NCBI RefSeq assembly: GCF_036181745.1
Contig: NZ_CP108080.1
Coordinates: 2,108,001 to 2,172,000, forward strand
DNA length: 64,000 nt
Source of the DNA: Streptomyces sp. NBC_00259
GTDB lineage: Bacteria; Actinomycetota; Actinomycetes; Streptomycetales; Streptomycetaceae
Direction: 5' to 3'
Shown here: positions 63,829 to 64,000 of the stretch, one piece after another
How positions within the stretch are numbered: the first letter of the stretch is position 1
Layout of the letters: each line of letters starts with the position of its first letter
Position numbers and translations under genes: made by a program
Notes under the pieces: model-generated
What the model was told of the DNA's origin: nothing
Seen by the model: the letters and a program-made list of their open reading frames with translations, nothing else
Databases searched by the model: none

Positions 63829-64000
63829 TCCGCCCCCTCCGCCCCCGGCCGTCCTGATCCGGCGGACCGAGGCATTCCGCGGAACACCCGGGAAATGCGG
63901 GGGATCGCCCTAGTACTCAGGACGTACCGCGGGTGCCGCGAACCCGACCGAGGGATGATCGGACCGGAGGCACCTATCTGGCAGACTCTGCACCTATGGG
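63829..64000 (+). other. Intergenic end of the window
   Basis: No gene is complete here. CTAGTACTCAGGACGTACC (63910-63928) looks promoter-like, GGAGG occurs at 63966, and an ATG at 63996 could begin the next gene, which runs out of the window. Confidence 0.3.

Overview
The window is high-GC actinobacterial chromosome and almost certainly Streptomyces. Codon third positions are overwhelmingly G/C, GTG starts are common, -10 boxes have the TANNNT form with many apparently leaderless genes, and large secreted glycoside hydrolases and TPR-type HTH regulators are present. From memory, the order lipB-lipA-glnA-glnII-pullulanase-malEFG-malR matches the core of the S. coelicolor chromosome. No rRNA, tRNA, CRISPR array, transposase or integrase was seen.

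Layout. 0-4 kb: TetR regulator, GNAT acetyltransferase, TIGR01777-type epimerase and an FAD oxidoreductase. 4-8.5 kb: a translationally coupled pair of secreted hydrolases, a GH20 hexosaminidase/lacto-N-biosidase-like enzyme and a GH29 alpha-L-fucosidase. 8.5-16 kb: an HTH regulator, lipoate synthesis (lipB, lipA), a small protein, a DUF4191 membrane protein, an RDD protein and glnA behind a GlnR-type box. 15.7-19.5 kb: a compact minus-strand cluster of an Fe(II)/2OG oxygenase, a SAM methyltransferase and a carnitine/choline acyltransferase-family enzyme. This is the best candidate for an undescribed small-molecule pathway. 19.7-27 kb: a DUF1254 protein, small conserved genes, an ArsC-like reductase, a secreted protein, an oxidoreductase, a phosphatase and glnII with tandem GlnR-like boxes. 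27-34 kb: a winged-helix regulator behind a Cys-Cys leader ORF, a PepSY membrane protein next to a His-rich membrane protein, an epimerase, a DUF1996 secreted protein and a His-rich lipoprotein. 34-42.8 kb: a secreted GH89 alpha-N-acetylglucosaminidase, a membrane-anchored sigma-factor-like protein, a PF10118 metalloprotein with a 2Fe-2S flavin reductase, a small membrane protein and a TetR regulator.

42.8-64 kb is an alpha-glucan utilisation region: an amylase-pullulanase fusion of about 1,760 residues, a secreted alpha-amylase, the MalEFG maltose/maltodextrin importer, two intracellular GH13 alpha-glucosidases and two LacI-type regulators (one is MalR). An accessory block at about 49.8-54.7 kb interrupts it. 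That block has a lower-GC look and holds a phosphotransferase-fold protein, a methyltransferase, small coupled genes, a TTA-containing HTH regulator with an apparent early frameshift, and a Nudix hydrolase. Near-identical 18-bp operators upstream of the amylase and in the malE/glucosidase intergenic region tie extracellular starch cleavage, import and intracellular hydrolysis into one regulon.

Two sequence-level features stand out. The two alpha-glucosidase genes share a 263-bp tract with a single mismatch inside otherwise diverged genes, which indicates gene conversion. Several genes end in, or next to, short tandem repeats of 12-17 bp, and some stop codons lie inside the last repeat unit.
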